Part shown: positions 1 to 9,760 of the stretch, piece after piece
How positions within the stretch are numbered: position 1 is the first letter of the stretch
Layout of the letters: every line of letters starts with the position of its first letter
Source of the DNA: Diphasiastrum complanatum
Lineage: Eukaryota; Streptophyta; Lycopodiopsida; Lycopodiales; Lycopodiaceae
Assembly: GCA_029204225.1 (NCBI GenBank)
Contig: MU832261.1
Coordinates: 16,479 to 80,478, forward strand
Reading direction: 5' to 3'
Length of the DNA: 64,000 bases
Made by a program: the position numbers and the translations under genes
The notes under the pieces: model-generated
Told to the model about the DNA's origin: nothing
The model's database searches: none
What the model saw: the letters and a program-made list of their open reading frames with translations, nothing else

Positions 1-2665
1 TTACGTCAAGGCCTTATTGTTCCTAGCCACAATCCTTTTGGTGCTCCTGTTTTACTTGTTGATAAGAAGGATGGTACTAAACGTCTATGTATTGACTATC
101 GTGCTTTAAATAAACTTACTATCCGTAATCAGTACCCTATCCCTCATATGGATGACCTGTTTGACCAGTTAGGCCAAGCCAAGATCTTTTCTGAACTTGA
201 CCTCCGTTCCGGTTATCACCAAATTCGTATGCATCCTCCTGATGAGCACAAGACAGCTTTCCGTACCCACTTTGGTCTATATGAGTTTCGTGTCCTTCCT
301 TTTGGTGTTACCAATGGCCCGCCCACTTTTCAGAATGTCATGAATAACATCTTTCGTCCTCTGCTTGGAAAGTGTGTCATTGTTTATTTTGACGATATCC
401 TCATTTATAGCACCACTCTCTCTCTTCATGTTTAGCACATTCGTTCTGTTTTTGTTTTGTTAGTTACTCATCATCTGTATGCTAAACGTTCTAAATGTTC
501 TTTTGCTGTTGTACGAATCGAGTTTTTGGGCTTCTTTGTTACTAATGGTACTGTTCGTCTCGACCCTCGTAAGGTCCTTTCTATTCTTTCATGGCCTGTG
601 CCTGCTGATGTTCATGATGTTCGTATGTTTCTTGGTCTTGCTATCCATCTTCGTAAACCAGTTGCTCATTTTGCCACTCTTGCATCTCCTTTGCATGCTC
701 TATTGAAAAAGGAAACTTCGTTTGCTTGGACTCCCACATGTCAGTCAGCTTTTGATACTTCGAAGGTTAAGCTTACCACTGCCCCTGTTTTATGTCTTCC
801 AGATTTTTCCCAGCGTTTTGCTGTTGAGACCGATGCTAGTTCCACAAGATTAGGTGCTTTGTTACGTCAGCGTCAGTGTGTTATTGCATATGAATCCCGT
901 CGTCTTCATTCGTATGAGCAGCGCTATTCCACTCATGAAAAAGAGTTGCTTGCTATCATTTTTGCTTTAAAGAAGTGGCGTCATTATCTGTATCGTGTTC
1001 CATTTGATGTTTTTACTGATCACCAGTCACTTCGTTATTTGTATACACAAAAGGATCTTAGTGATCGTCAGTACCGTTGGCTTCAGTTTTTATAGTCCTT
1101 TCATTTTGATATTCATTGTAAGCCTGGTAAAAGTAACGTTGTTGTTGATGCTTTGTCTCGTTTACCTGCTCTTACTTACAGTCTTGTTACGTCTCCCCAC
1201 TCTTAGTATGATGATCTTCCTCAGGCTTATGCCACATGTCCAGACTTTCGTGATGTTATGTCGTCTGCCTCTCGTCCTTCCTCTCACCCTCACCAGGTTT
1301 ATTCCGTTGTTAATCATCGTTTGTTTCACTATGGTTCGTTATGTATTCCCAGCACTCTCGACATACGTCCACAGCTCCTTGATGCCCATTCCTCTCCTGT
1401 TGATGGCCATTTTGGTTTTCAGAAGTCCTTGTTCCGTTTGAAAGAACATTTTTATTGGCCTTCCATGAAGCGTGAGCTTTCCCACCTTATTCATACTTGT
1501 GATTTTTGCCTTCGTAACAAGTATTCCAGTGAAAAACCTGGCGGTCTCCTTCAAAGTTGGCCTATTCCTTCCCGCCAGTGGACTGATATATCTATGGACT
1601 TCATTTTAGGTCTTCCCCGTACTCAGCGTGGTCATGACTCTTGTTTGGTGGTAATTGATAGGTTTTCTAAACAAGCTCATTTCATACCAGTCAGAGGTAC
1701 TATTACAGCAGAGCAGTGTGGTCGTATATTAATTTCTGAGATTTTCCGCTTACATGGTCTCCCACAATCTATACTTACTGATCGGGATACCAAGTTTACA
1801 TCAGGTTATGGGCACTGCTTATCATTCTTCTGCGGATGGTCAGTCTGAGGTTATTAACCGGGTATTGGAGGATTATTTACAACATTATGTTTCTCCTTCT
1901 GGTCGTGATTGGGATCAGCATTTATGTTTGGCTGAGTATAGTTATAACAATTCTGTTAGTTCCAGCACAAGTGTTTCTCCTTTCCTGCTTGCTCATGGAT
2001 ACTCACCAGTTCTACCCGGTATACCTGCTCCTCCAGATGATGCACCTGTTACTATTTCATCTTATCTTTCGAGTGCTCAGGAGATTATTACTAGCGCTAC
2101 TACTCATTTACAACATATTCAGCAGCGGTACAGGACCATTGTTGATCGTCATCGGCGCCATGTTGAGGTTGTAGAGGGAGATACTGTTTTTCTCCGGTTA
2201 CGCTTTGCTCGCCATCGTTTTGTACAGGGTCTTGCTTCTACTGAGAAGCTTGCACCGCGCTATTATGGGCCTTTTCAGATTCTTGAGCGCCTCAGTCCAG
2301 TTACATATCATCTTGAGTTACCTGGTGCTACTCGGGCTTGTGATATCTTTCATGGCAGTTTATTACGTGCTGCTATTGAGGATGATGCTCCTCGAGATTC
2401 CTCATTTCCTACAGATCCAGAGCTTTTTCCATTCCTGCCAACTGCTATTTTACAGGTGCGCTTATTGCATAGTCGTCGCCATCGGCAGGTTCAGTTTTTG
2501 GTCCAGTGGGATGGACGTCCTATTAAGGAGGCTACTTGGGAGCCCATTGATGTTTTTTATCATACCCCTATCCTGGCTGATCAGGCTCGATCACTTGCAG
2601 CTACCATTGCTTCTCGGGATGCTCCGGCTTCTCTTAATGTTCCTTTCTCAGATGGGATATCTTGA
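1..2665 (+). pseudogene. Ty3-gypsy pol remnant: RT, RNase H, integrase, chromodomain
   Basis: This is the pol region of a Ty3-gypsy retrotransposon, entered inside the reverse transcriptase. It shows the fingers motif [10 protein letters not shown] (about 85-115), the catalytic box YFDD (about 385-396), the RNase H start ETDASS and DHQSLRYL, an H2C2 integrase zinc finger with HFYWPSMKRE, the integrase core SMDFILGLPR and DRDTKF, and a C-terminal chromodomain-like segment FLVQWDGRPIKEATWEP (about 2500-2550). Reading is broken by in-frame stops at 433-435, 1093-1095 and 1204-1206. At about 1800 a frameshift joins TKFTS to MGTAYHSSADGQ, so roughly 15 residues that normally separate these motifs are missing. 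The reading frame ends at 2665. The 5' half of the element lies outside the window. It is a dead chromovirus-like copy, and the family assignment is secure. Confidence 0.95.
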
Positions 2666-3189
2666 TGCAGTATTTTTCTTTGGCACTGGTTCTTATCTTA
2701 TTTTGCCTACATTCGGAGCAATGTTCTTTATAGCCAGGGAGAGTTACGGACTACAGGATAAAGGCCTACTGGGCTACTCTGCATATATTCCGCAGGCCTC
2801 ATTACATTTACTGTTGGTTATGTATATTGCTGGTTACGCATTTTATATTATTCATGTATAGGCCCCAGAGCCTTTTTATATGCTTATGACCCGCACTGGG
2901 TCCTTTTTTATGACATTGATTGGCCTTGGGCCCTTATTATATGGTTATATGTGGAGTGGAGGCCCGTAGGAGGGCGCACTATTTTTCCTCCACATTTTGC
3001 CTCCCTTTACTTTTAAATTCCTATTTTAGGGTTCATTGGTAGGGTATTTATAGGGGCATTTGTACACTCATTTTTCAGATTATTGATTGGTATTGCTTGG
3101 GCTCTTCGTGGGAGAACCTATTGTCTTGTCTATTGCTTGTAGGGCTTTAGTCTATTGCTGTCTTTTATGCTTCATTGATTCAACACCTG
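2666..3189 (+). other. Gypsy 3' noncoding region and junction to a copia fragment
   Basis: No gene is visible here. The stretch follows the gypsy chromodomain and contains repeated wording of the type gcccttattatatg and cactgggtcc, then a pyrimidine-rich part near 2990-3060. It probably holds the gypsy 3' untranslated region and part of its LTR. The change to copia-derived sequence falls somewhere between about 3060 and 3190. No exact LTR boundary or target-site duplication could be placed. Confidence 0.35.
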
Positions 3190-3464
3190 AGATTTTGATC
3201 ATAACTGCCACTCTTATCTTGAGTGATAGTCAAAGTACTATTGCCATTGCACGGAATCCTGTTTTTCATGCGAGGACGAAGCACATCGAGATCCATTATC
3301 ACTTTGTTCGGGAAAGACTTCATGATGGCGACATTTTACTTGAATATTGTCCTGCGGAGGATAATATTGCGGACCTCTTCACTAAGGCGTTGCCTAGAGT
3401 CAGATTTGAAGCTTTATGCAAAGCTTTAAATTTGATACCACATGTTGGTTTTGTTACATTGTGA
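3190..3464 (+). pseudogene. Ty1-copia RNase H C-terminal fragment
   Basis: The reading frame ends with the conserved tail of copia polyproteins: SDSQSTIAIARNPVFHARTK, then HIEIHYHFVRE and IADLFTKALP, with a stop at 3462-3464. These are the last RNase H residues and the usual C-terminus of a copia pol. Nothing upstream of this tail is left, so the rest of pol was removed or never inserted. The fragment is followed by a purine-rich tract (about 3490-3498) and an LTR, which is the normal order at a copia 3' end. Its LTR belongs to the same family as the non-autonomous element at 23302-26328, so this copy marks the likely protein-coding relative of that family. Confidence 0.9.
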
Positions 3465-3498
3465 AGATTTTAGTTTTTGCATTGTCATTTAAGGAGGG

Positions 3499-3957
3499 TG
3501 TTAGAAATAAATGACTATGCTAAAGTTAATCCATAGGTTACTTTCACCCAAAAGGTCGAGATTTGTGTAACCATGGGTATTTAGTTATTTAGGCCATCTT
3601 AAGTTTGTCTTAAGTTCAGTTGGACCCAATTTTGGTCATGTACTGACTCGTGGGTCCTTAGGCGCCTAATTTTGTTTAGGGGCTCTATCTTGACTTTTGG
3701 GGGTGCCCTACATTTAGTAAGTGGTTAACCTTAGGGTTTGGTGGCATTTGGTCACATCCAAGTAGAGTACTTAGATGCTCATTGTGTATTCTATTTTAAC
3801 AGTTTGGCTAAGCATTGCTCTCCATTGCTCTTGTTGTTGTTTTCTCTCTCTCTCTCTTAGAGTTGGGCGCCCAACCTCTTCTGTCTTGTTTTCTGTGGAG
3901 ATTGATTGATAGCTAGATCTTGGTGACTTGACTCTTGCTTTCCTACATGAGTGACCT
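3499..3957 (+). repeat. Copia 3' LTR, family A
   Basis: The LTR begins tgttagaaataaatg directly after the polypurine tract aaggaggg and ends ttcctaca, giving TG...CA termini over 459 bp. Blocks such as cccaaaaggtcgag, gacccaattttggtc and ctatcttgacttttggggg are shared in the same order with the two LTRs at 23302-23732 and 25895-26328. It is a diverged member of the same family. A CT-rich run lies near 3843-3860. No target-site duplication can be tested, since the 5' part of the element is missing. Confidence 0.85.
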
Positions 3958-5400
3958 TCGTGCGTGCGAAAGTTGTATTAGAGTTTAAATGGCAAGTTAT
4001 TAGTAACAACTAATTAACTAAGTGCAATTTAGTGACTTTATTACAATTTGTGTGCTAGTATGAGTTCTGGATATAAAACAAATTTTTCAGTCCTTTTGTT
4101 TCTGGAAGGGATAGCTTCTTTTGAATGAGGGAAATTCCTTGGAGACAGGCAAAAAAGGCTAAATTCCTTGTGGAATTTCTGTAGGCTTACATTGCTATTT
4201 TGGGATCCGAAGTAAATATTTGTTTTCCAATTGCTTTTTGGGCAATCATAAATTAGTGACTAGGGTCCAAAATTTCACAAAAGTTTGACCAAGATACCGG
4301 TCAAAAGAGCCCAAGCTTAAGAATAAATTGAAGGCCAAGTGAATGGGGGTGAAAAAAGAACCAATAGAATCGTAAACTCTTTTTTGAATGGATCTTGTTT
4401 TCCGCTTGTTCTTTCCAATTTCTAAATCTGTCAACTTAAAGGATTTTTGAGTGACTAAAAGATTCGGAAAAGTGGGAAAGAGGACATAAGTTGGATTGGA
4501 TAAGTTATGTTAGTATGTTGGGTCATTAACTGTCTTGGAGTCGTTGATGCAATATTTGCTATCGACTTGCCGGTTCAATGGGATCTTCTGTAAGACTTCT
4601 CCTAGACTGTATCTGGTGTGATATGACTTTTATTGGAAACTTGTGGAGTTTTTTGCATCTTATGTGTTGAATTGATAACATTGCCAGCGGAGTAATGCAA
4701 AATGCGTGAAGGCTGGTGGGCTGTTGCGTTCATTAGATAATCCTACCGGTTAACTAAATTGGTTATGTTTATTCCGGTAAAGATTATAGTGTCAGCGTCT
4801 GAGTTGTTGGATGAGTCTACAAGATATCATTATCTGTTGATATTGTAGTTAAGTTGTATCGATTGTAAGTCACAACCATTATGAGTTATTTTGACTCAGG
4901 AGTGGGTGATTTACATAAGATACGTAGGAACTTTTGGTTCTAATTAGTTTTTGTTTGAAAATAAAATTATCCTGGAAAACTCAGTTGGAGTTGGATAATT
5001 GGTGGAACCAAAAGGCCACGGCTTCAGTAATGAGGTTAATTAATCTTGAGTTATTCTAAATCCAAACTTAAGTGTATTGGGGTCTAGATGTATTCTAGAT
5101 GGAACCTTGACTTTGAAATGACATGTTGAGTCATGTCAAGAGTGAAGAATTTTGAGACTACAGTTCTTTATTGACATTGTAAGGAGAGTAGTTTCACATA
5201 AATCAGGAACTTTCCTAATGGAAAGGATTTTTGTGGAGCAACTCTTACGTCATTAAAAATAGTTGCATTCACGTTCTCTTATTTTCAAATGTAGAATAAG
5301 AATCCGGTGAATTGTGATTGACGAATCATAGTTCAGGTTCAAGTGACCTATATTTGGCTTCTAAGAGAGGATAACGTGAGCTGTGTAAAGATTTGATGTT
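3958..5400. other. Decayed repeat sequence, probably old gypsy, no gene
   Basis: No open coding region is recognised. The block around 5299-5330 (ggtgaattgtgattgacgaa) resembles the block at 56210-56265 and, inverted, the one at 57340-57375. All three seem to derive from one old gypsy family whose integrase region becomes faintly readable from 5400 on. Stops occur in all frames. Confidence 0.4.
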
Positions 5401-6160
5401 TTGTGCATCAGTCTCCTGATGGCAATCTCATTGGATAAGGTATCTTCCATTGATTGAGTTTGCTTGTAACAATAGTAAGCATTACTGGGTATAGTCCATT
5501 TATACTATGTATGGATTTCAACCTAGATCTCTGGTAAAGGTTGAAACTGAGTCGATTAAAGTTCTGAAAGTGGTGGATTTCTTGCGAGAAATGCAGCAAA
5601 TGCTACAGTTAGTGCGTGACAATGTTCTAAGTGCCTAGGATCGGGTAAGGCATTTTGCTTATCTAAAAAGATCGCCTCAAGAGTTTCAAGTTGGGGATTG
5701 GGTGTATCTTTGAATTCCGATGGATTCTAAGGTAATGTGCACTGGGAAGCATTACAAGTTGTCTGCTCGTTATTGTGGACCATATAAAATCTTGAATAAG
5801 ATTGGATCTTTAGTTAACCAGTTAGAGTTACCATAGAAAATCAAGACTCATCCCATGTTCCATGTTAGTCGTCTAGGGATGAGTTTACATGTGAGGGATT
5901 ACCTTGGTTTTGGTAAAAGTCTGGATTCTTTTGAAGACTTATCTGAAAGGATTCCTTTAGAGCCTGAAAAGATTCTTGATACAAGATCCAAGCGATTGCG
6001 TAATCGGGAGGTTATTGAGCATCTGGTTCGTTGGACATGGAAACTAGAAGGTATTCTAAAGAAGAGTTTCCCGGACTTTGTTCTGAGGACGAAGTATGTT
6101 ACGGCCCTAATGGGGGTTTGGACCATTAGGAGCTGTCTTGGACGTAGGGGCCAAGCCTAA
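5400..6160 (+). pseudogene. Decayed gypsy integrase C-terminus and chromodomain
   Basis: Weak but ordered gypsy motifs can be followed. A core like LPLIEFACNNS lies near 5440-5475, KLSARYCGPYKIL near 5757-5795, and HPMFHVSRLGM near 5850-5885. A chromodomain-like end with ILDTRSKRLRNREVIEHLVR lies near 5969-6030. Only the last part (5855-6160) is open for 101 codons. The order and spacing match the integrase C-terminal region and chromodomain of plant chromoviruses. Many stops upstream show that it is an old, dead copy. Confidence 0.75.
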
Positions 6161-6654
6161 TCTGGATAATAGTCGAGTGGGACCATGGGGTCACACCCGC
6201 ATGCGGTATAGGCATGTGTGTTGCATCCTAGTATGGGATAGGGTGTACATGCACTGTGCTTATGCATGGGTCTTGGCTATTATGGGTTAGGGGTACCTAT
6301 GCAGTGGACATGCATGGGGAATTGGTATGATCAATTAGAGTGCTTCCATGTGGATTCGGTGCATGGGCAGGTGGGGTTGGCTATATCTCTATATATATCC
6401 TCACTAAGGATCATTGCAGAGTTTGTGGCCGGTATGTTGTCAGTCTGTGAAGCGCTCTTATTGTGGTTTGCCGATCTCCTAGATTGCTTGGGGGGTAGAC
6501 CAGTATTGGGTCTAGGTTTGGTTGGGATGGTTTCGTCTACTGCAATCCTCCCTTGGTGTTCTAGGAAGCTCTATCTCGGTTGGGAGTCCCCCAAGGATGT
6601 TTTAATAGTCTTCAAGACTTTAGGCACCTAACTTTGTATTAGGTCCTTCTTCAG
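6161..6654. other. Probable old gypsy 3' UTR/LTR, no gene
   Basis: This stretch follows the decayed chromodomain and is rich in short repeats of the type tgcatgggt and ggggtacc. It may be the 3' untranslated region and LTR of the old gypsy copy, but no TG...CA boundary could be fixed. An open frame at 6266-6631 has no recognisable protein features. The change to the antisense copia gag of element F falls at about 6630-6690. Confidence 0.3.
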
Positions 6655-7252
6655 CAAAATTCCCATCCTACTTCTTGAACTTGTTGTGCTAGCACTTCTT
6701 TGCATAATGTCTTGATTTGCTACAAACAACGCAGTTTCCGTTTCGAACTACTTTCTTTCCATCTTTTGATCGATTTAATTGATTCTCTTCTGTATCTTGC
6801 TTTTTCTTCTTCTTCTTCTTCACTTTGCCACCCTTCTTGGAACTTTGCTCTTGCTTCTTTGCTAGGAATGCCTGTTCCTTGAAATCGTCCCTGTTGATAA
6901 TATTTTGTCGTCTCATTTCTTCCTGTAGTAATATGGCATTCAGTTCATCAAAAGAAGGCCCCGTCACCTGGAACGATAGCATCATCACAAAGTTCTGATA
7001 AGCCAAAGGTAGACTATTAAGCACGATGGATATCCTGAACACTTTCTCCAACCGCAATAAGTTGCGTCTCTGATAGTCCCACAACTCCTTGTCAATGTTA
7101 GGAGGTGTCAAGATACCTGTGACTATCTCCCAATATTCTCGATCCTGGAGAATATTTTGCATCTTGAACTTCCATATGCTGTAATTCGTTTCGTCTAGTT
7201 TGCTAGACTCTGGCAACACAAATTCGTTCAGGCTTGTACTGATCCGTAACAA
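6655..7252 (-). pseudogene. Copia F gag, truncated after the zinc knuckle
   Basis: The open frame of 187 codons is a copia gag: N-terminal SSKLDETNYSIWKFKMQNIL, a central region with ILLQEEMRRQNI, a lysine-rich stretch (near 6800-6840) and a zinc knuckle CVVCSKSRHYAKKC with one glycine position lost. A gap relative to other copia gags follows the N-terminal block, where ELWDYQRRNLLRLEKVF runs directly into VLNSLPLAYQNF, so an internal deletion has probably removed the middle. Everything downstream of the knuckle (protease to RNase H) is absent. The gag belongs to the minus-strand element whose 5' LTR lies at 22994-26452. The 15 kb between are explained by the gypsy D insertion. Confidence 0.9.
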
Positions 7253-7460
7253 TTCTTAGCAACCTGAATTTTCAGCAATCAGTATGTTGCTTCAGCCAAT
7301 GAACAGTTCTACAATTCCAGTGAACTGTTTCAGGTCAACAAACAATCTCAGATCTTTCAACTCAGCGATTAGGATAACAGTCAGCAAACAGATCGGCGAT
7401 CTAAATCCCAGGAATCAACTATCTGACTGTAAACAACCAGCAAACTTCTTCCACAATCTG
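7253..7460 (-). mobile_element. Leader of copia F, left of the gypsy D insertion
   Basis: This is the untranslated leader between primer site and gag of copia F. It stops at the atctg target site (7456-7460) where gypsy D is inserted and continues at 22693-22980 on the other side. The style of short repeats (gatcgctg, cagattg) matches the other half of the leader. Confidence 0.75.
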
Positions 7461-7856
7461 TGTTACAATCTTACATACTGCAAACCTCCAGGTGCTGGTT
7501 AACCACAAGAGACCGAACAATTCACGTTCCACCCCGCCAAAGGACCTAATCCGGGTCCACCCACCGTGCCCTGGCCTATGACCGTATCAAGCTGGATCCG
7601 ACCTCCATCCCAGACGGCGTCCCATACCACCGCCTAGGCTCTCAGCCATCTCCTGCCTCACGCTAGCAACACATCCCCAAATGAGTCCTCCTCCCCTTGT
7701 ATACCTCCAAGGAGAGAGACTCCAAGCCATGTGCACTCCTGGATCATGACACGTAGCAACCATGCAGGTTCACGAGTCACCGGTCAAGTCTACAGGCCCA
7801 GTCATCGTCCAGTCTCAAGCCTGGGTTTGGGACCCAAGGGAGTTGGGTCCCTAACA
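7461..7856 (-). repeat. 3' LTR of gypsy D
   Basis: Read on the minus strand it starts tgttagggac and ends gattgtaaca. It is nearly identical to the LTR at 22245-22692, apart from scattered substitutions (many of them C/T or G/A) and a deletion of about 55 bases after acacatcc (7670-7680). The flanking pentamer 7456-7460 (atctg) equals 22693-22697 beyond the other LTR. A purine tract (minus strand, 7857-7870) precedes it, as expected for a 3' LTR. Confidence 0.95.
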
Positions 7857-7883
7857 TTCCCTCTTCCTTAAAAAATTCCTTAT

Positions 7884-8057
7884 CTAAGGAAGGAATCCAG
7901 GGAATCTCAGTTTAAGGTCACGTTCCTTTTCCCAAGTATCATCGTCCTCGGAACTTCCTTTCCAACGAACCAGGTACTCAGTTACCTGCCGGTTTCTGAG
8001 TCCACGTTGACGTACATCAACAATGGCTTGTGGTTCAGTAGGTACAAAGGATGATAG
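7884..8057 (-). pseudogene. Chromodomain end of gypsy D
   Basis: The minus strand reads VRQRGLRNRQVTEYLVRWKG followed by DDTWEKERDL and ends FPGFLP with a stop at 7884-7886. This is a chromodomain-type C-terminus of a gypsy integrase, expected to guide insertion to chromatin. The purine tract and 3' LTR follow immediately. Its upstream neighbour in the same protein lies beyond copia E, at 12955 and above. Confidence 0.9.
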
Positions 8058-8455
8058 TGTTGAAGAGTAATGCCTATTTTACCCCTTTTGGCTAAGCATT
8101 AGTTAAGTTGTACATAACTCATGGGGCATGTTTTAATTAAATGCATGACCCCCCCTTTTGTTAAGTTATGTAAATTAGTGCAAGTGGCCCACTTGGCCAA
8201 GTAGCTCACTCCTATGGTTGACACCTAGACTTTCCATGCATGTAAAGGAGGTGCTTGCCTCACAAGGGATTTGGAGGACCCACGCCCTCCTCTCTCTCTC
8301 AAGCAATTCATTTCTTCTTGAGACTTTTGAGTTTGTGAGATGCTCATGCAATTCTCCTTGTGTGTGATATTTCCATAGCCAAGTTTTCTCAAGCTTTCAT
8401 AGTTGATCTAGCATCGGAGTTAAGATACTCCATAGCTAGGTCTCATAAATCTTCA
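8058..8455 (+). repeat. 5' LTR of copia E
   Basis: The LTR runs from tgttgaagagtaatg to aaatcttca, TG...CA over 398 bp, and is followed at once by the primer-binding site. No partner LTR is found at the other end of the element, which is truncated. The upstream boundary abuts the gypsy D chromodomain without a gap. Confidence 0.85.
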
Positions 8456-8474
8456 TGGTATCAGAGCAGGTTGT
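8456..8474 (+). promoter_or_regulatory. Primer-binding site of copia E
   Basis: The string tggtatcagagcaggt directly follows the LTR. It matches the usual plant copia primer site complementary to the 3' end of initiator methionine tRNA. Confidence 0.85.
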
Positions 8475-8924
8475 CTAGCCTGTGAGTCTGAGAGTGAGAG
8501 AAACTTCAGTGCTTAGATTCTTGAGAAGATTCTTATCTTCTACAAGCACCTCAATCTTGAAAGAGGGAGCATTTGATCTACAGGTGTCAGATCAGGTGGA
8601 GTCTTGCACTATTGGAGAGCTATTGGCAAGGGGAGTGGGATGATCCAAAAACTTTCTAAATCTGGCTAAGTTTTGGAGAGTCTTTCTGGAGGAGCTTACA
8701 CAAAAGTAGGGCGCACTTTCTGTAGGGGCTTCTGGTTTCTGTTCCAGTGGAGCCTAGTGCTTGTGCTAGTGAGGCCACACCAAGTGGCAAAGACAAAAGC
8801 AGGAGCTGAAGGGTTGCCTTGAAGTGGCTACATACCCTAGTTTGGGATTAAACCCTTGTTGCTGGAAGCTGTTCTTTTCTGATCTCTTTCAAGTTGAGCT
8901 TCTGTTTTAAGCACAGATTTTAGC

Positions 8925-9760
8925 ATGGCAAGTCTTGGGGAGAGTTTGCTGGGTGAATCTAGCAAACTAGATGGCACAAACTACAGAGTGTGGAAGTTCA
9001 AGATAGCCAATATCTTGATGGATAAGAATTGTTGGGAGGTCATGACAGGTACAGAACCTGTACCAACATCTGATCTTGAATTGAAGGACTACATGAACAG
9101 GAGACATAAAGCTCATAGGATAATCAATCTTTCTGTCAAGGACAATATTATTCCTCACATTTGCAATGCAAGGGATGCAGCTGATGCTTGAACAATTCTG
9201 AAGTCTATGTTTGAAACAGTGGATTCAGCCAAGCTGGTGTATTTGCAAAACAGGTTACATACTCTCAAGATGGAAGCAGGTGCAACAATTGGTGATATAT
9301 TACAAAGGTCAAGGACCTATTGGATCAGCTTGCTTCAGTTGGAGAGAAAGTAAGTGACAGGAGTATTGTTCCCATAGTCTTGAACAGCTTGTCATTCAAC
9401 TATCAAGACTATGTGATGTCCCTTTCTGCTAGGGAGAAACTCCCAACCTTTGGGAAGTTATGTGGTCTTCTTTTACAAGAGGAGATGAGAAGGAAGAATC
9501 TTCCTGAAAGGGAAGATAATCCAAAGCTTGCATTTGCTTCTAAGAAGAAGCAAAACTTTCAGAAGAAAGGCAAAGGCAAAAAGAAGAACTCAAAGCAAAG
9601 CTTGGAGCAGCAGGTGTCCAAGTTACAGGTTGGAGAGGAGTCAAGCACCAATTCCTCATCTACACCCAAGAGGAAGGGCAACTGCAACTATTGTGGTAAG
9701 TATGGGCATTTTGCTTTTGAATGCAGGAAAAGCAAAGTGATCAGAAGAAGGGAAAGAACC
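8925..9760 (+). pseudogene. Copia E gag
   Basis: The start at 8925 gives ESSKLDGTNYRVWKFKIANI, the usual copia gag N-terminus. A TGA at 9189-9191 interrupts the frame, and a frameshift near 9300 leads into LLDQLASVGEKVSDRSIV and VLNSLSFNYQDYVM. A lysine-rich stretch and the zinc knuckle CNYCGKYGHFAFEC (about 9682-9723) follow. Gag would form the virus-like particle and bind the element RNA. Its sequence is close to the gag of copia F (6655-7252), so the two elements belong to related copia lineages. Confidence 0.93.

Noticed and set aside
479-706. Hydrophobic second frame inside gypsy pol (also 995-1441, 1836-2174, 2205-2861)
   Set aside because: Shadow frames of the gypsy pol. Leucine-rich content comes from the T-rich codon use of the real frame.
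7461-7856. Solo LTR or start of copia F
   Set aside because: It first looked like the LTR of the adjacent antisense copia gag, but the purine tract and gypsy chromodomain next to it and the shared atctg show that it is the 3' LTR of gypsy D.
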